From: Methylotenera_A sp031429035
GTDB lineage: Bacteria > Pseudomonadota > Gammaproteobacteria > Burkholderiales > Methylophilaceae
DNA length: 8,598 bases
Reading direction: 5' to 3'
NCBI GenBank assembly: GCA_031429035.1
Contig: JANOYU010000087.1
Location: forward strand, 1 to 8,598
Below the pieces are notes generated by a model. The model was not told the DNA's origin. It searched no databases and was given only the letters and a program-made list of their open reading frames with translations. Numbering within the stretch: the first letter of the stretch is position 1; every line of letters starts with the position of its first letter. This document shows, piece by piece, positions 8,074 to 8,598 of the stretch. Made by a program: the position numbers and the translations under genes.

Positions 8074-8166
8074 ATTGCTTGTAAGGTTTGCCAATTAGAG
8101 ACGACTAAGTGATGAGTGTAACTAGCTAGCAAACCATTTGTTTTAACCCTTTTAAAGGCAAGCAAT
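8074..8166 (+). repeat. Nested inverted repeats in the msrP leader
   Basis: The 101-bp gap between the TPR gene and msrP contains two nested inverted repeats. The outer pair is ATTGCTTG (8074-8081) with CAAGCAAT (8159-8166), 8 of 8 complementary. The inner pair is GGTTTGC (8085-8091) with GCAAACC (8129-8135), 7 of 7 complementary. The apex holds the 8-base palindrome CTAGCTAG (8122-8129), which overlaps the inner arm by one base. The outer 3' arm lies between the Shine-Dalgarno and the start codon. This could be a folded 5' leader, a weak terminator-like element after the TPR gene, or chance. No riboswitch class is recognised and no convincing -35/-10 pair was found. Confidence 0.35.
8154..8158 (+). 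promoter_or_regulatory. Shine-Dalgarno of msrP
   Basis: AAAGG ends nine bases before the msrP ATG and is the clearest ribosome site in the window. It sits in the small palindrome CCTTTTAAAGG (8148-8158) and next to the 3' arm of a longer inverted repeat (8159-8166), so RNA folding could influence its accessibility. That influence is inference. Confidence 0.6.
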
Positions 8167-8167
8167 T

Positions 8168-8598
8168 ATGATTATTTTCAATCAATCGGCGAGAAATCCC
8201 AGCAATATTCAGCCTTCAGAAATTACGCCACGCGAGGCTTTTGAAGACAGACGCAGCTTTATTAAAGCCGCTGGCTTTGGTTTGGTAGCGGGTTCAGCGC
8301 TGTTATTGTCGGCTAAAGCGCGTGCTGCAACGGTTGCAGGCGGCGTTACTGAAGGAGATGCACGCTTGCTAGGGCGCGCCAATGCGCCAGCCAAAGCAGA
8401 AAAGTTAGTGCTTAAAGCTGGCACACGTACCAAAATTGTGGGTTACAGCAAAACTGCCTATGGCGCAGGTGAAAAGCTCACCAAATATGAAGATGTCACC
8501 ACTTATAACAATTATTACGAATTTGGCACCGATAAATCTGATCCTGCCAAATATTCATCTCAATTTAAACCAAGGCCTTGGACTATTAGCATAGAAGG
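8168..8598 (+). CDS. msrP: Protein-methionine-sulfoxide reductase catalytic subunit MsrP (5' part, runs off the window)
   Basis: MsrP (formerly YedY) is a periplasmic molybdopterin enzyme that reduces methionine sulfoxide in envelope proteins, receiving electrons from the membrane haem protein MsrQ. Only 143 codons plus two bases are present. The N-terminus has the family's SEIT-type segment (residues 17-20) and a twin-arginine signal (R28-R29 in DRRSFIKAAGFG), followed by a hydrophobic stretch and a probable cleavage site near ARA-A (51-54). This is the export route expected for a folded molybdenum enzyme. The diagnostic block YNNYYEFGTDKSDP (113-126) closely matches E. coli YNNFYEFGLDKADP, and RPWTISIEG at the end corresponds to the start of the conserved core. 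The molybdenum-ligand cysteine lies further on and cannot be checked. The ATG at 8168 has a good Shine-Dalgarno (AAAGG, 8154-8158) nine bases upstream. msrQ would be expected downstream. Confidence 0.93.
   Translation, partial: MIIFNQSARNPSNIQPSEITPREAFEDRRSFIKAAGFGLVAGSALLLSAKARAATVAGGVTEGDARLLGRANAPAKAEKLVLKAGTRTKIVGYSKTAYGAGEKLTKYEDVTTYNNYYEFGTDKSDPAKYSSQFKPRPWTISIE

Noticed and set aside
8209..8433. 74-codon minus-strand open frame over the msrP signal region
   Set aside because: Antisense shadow of the Ala-rich Tat signal and linker; no supporting ribosome site or similarity.

Overview
The window holds an ordinary chromosomal block of a Gram-negative proteobacterium. All genes run on the plus strand: smc, zipA, ligA, an uncharacterised exported TPR protein gene, and the 5' part of msrP. 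The order smc-zipA-ligA is familiar from Beta- and Gammaproteobacteria. The SMC N-terminus, the long ZipA homologue and the LigA sequence look betaproteobacterial. The moderately AT-rich composition suggests a Methylophilaceae-type organism (Methylotenera/Methylophilus relatives). The phylum-level call is safe; the family-level call is inference from memory of similar sequences.

Layout: positions 1-73 are the upstream region of smc. Smc (74-3601) is a complete 1175-residue condensin subunit starting at TTG. An AT-rich 114-bp spacer with no clear terminator precedes zipA (3716-4990), which encodes a membrane-anchored FtsZ-binding protein. ligA (preferred ATG at 5003, stop at 7111) follows with almost no gap, so the two are probably translated from one message. 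After 22 bp comes a secreted seven-repeat TPR protein (7134-8066). A 101-bp spacer with nested inverted repeats leads into msrP (8168 to beyond the end), the Tat-exported molybdenum methionine-sulfoxide reductase. The msrP catalytic half lies outside the window.

The first three genes serve the chromosome and division cycle: chromosome compaction and segregation (Smc), Z-ring anchoring (ZipA) and nick sealing in replication and repair (LigA). The last two encode exported proteins: a periplasmic protein-interaction scaffold of unknown role and a periplasmic protein-repair enzyme.

I see no mobile element, CRISPR array, tRNA, rRNA, toxin-antitoxin pair or defence gene, and no clear sign of a new multi-gene system. 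The points most worth a second look are a putative sliding-clamp-binding motif at the extreme C-terminus of LigA, an apparent degenerate tandem copy of the FtsZ-binding domain inside ZipA, the unassigned TPR protein, and the possibly structured msrP leader.
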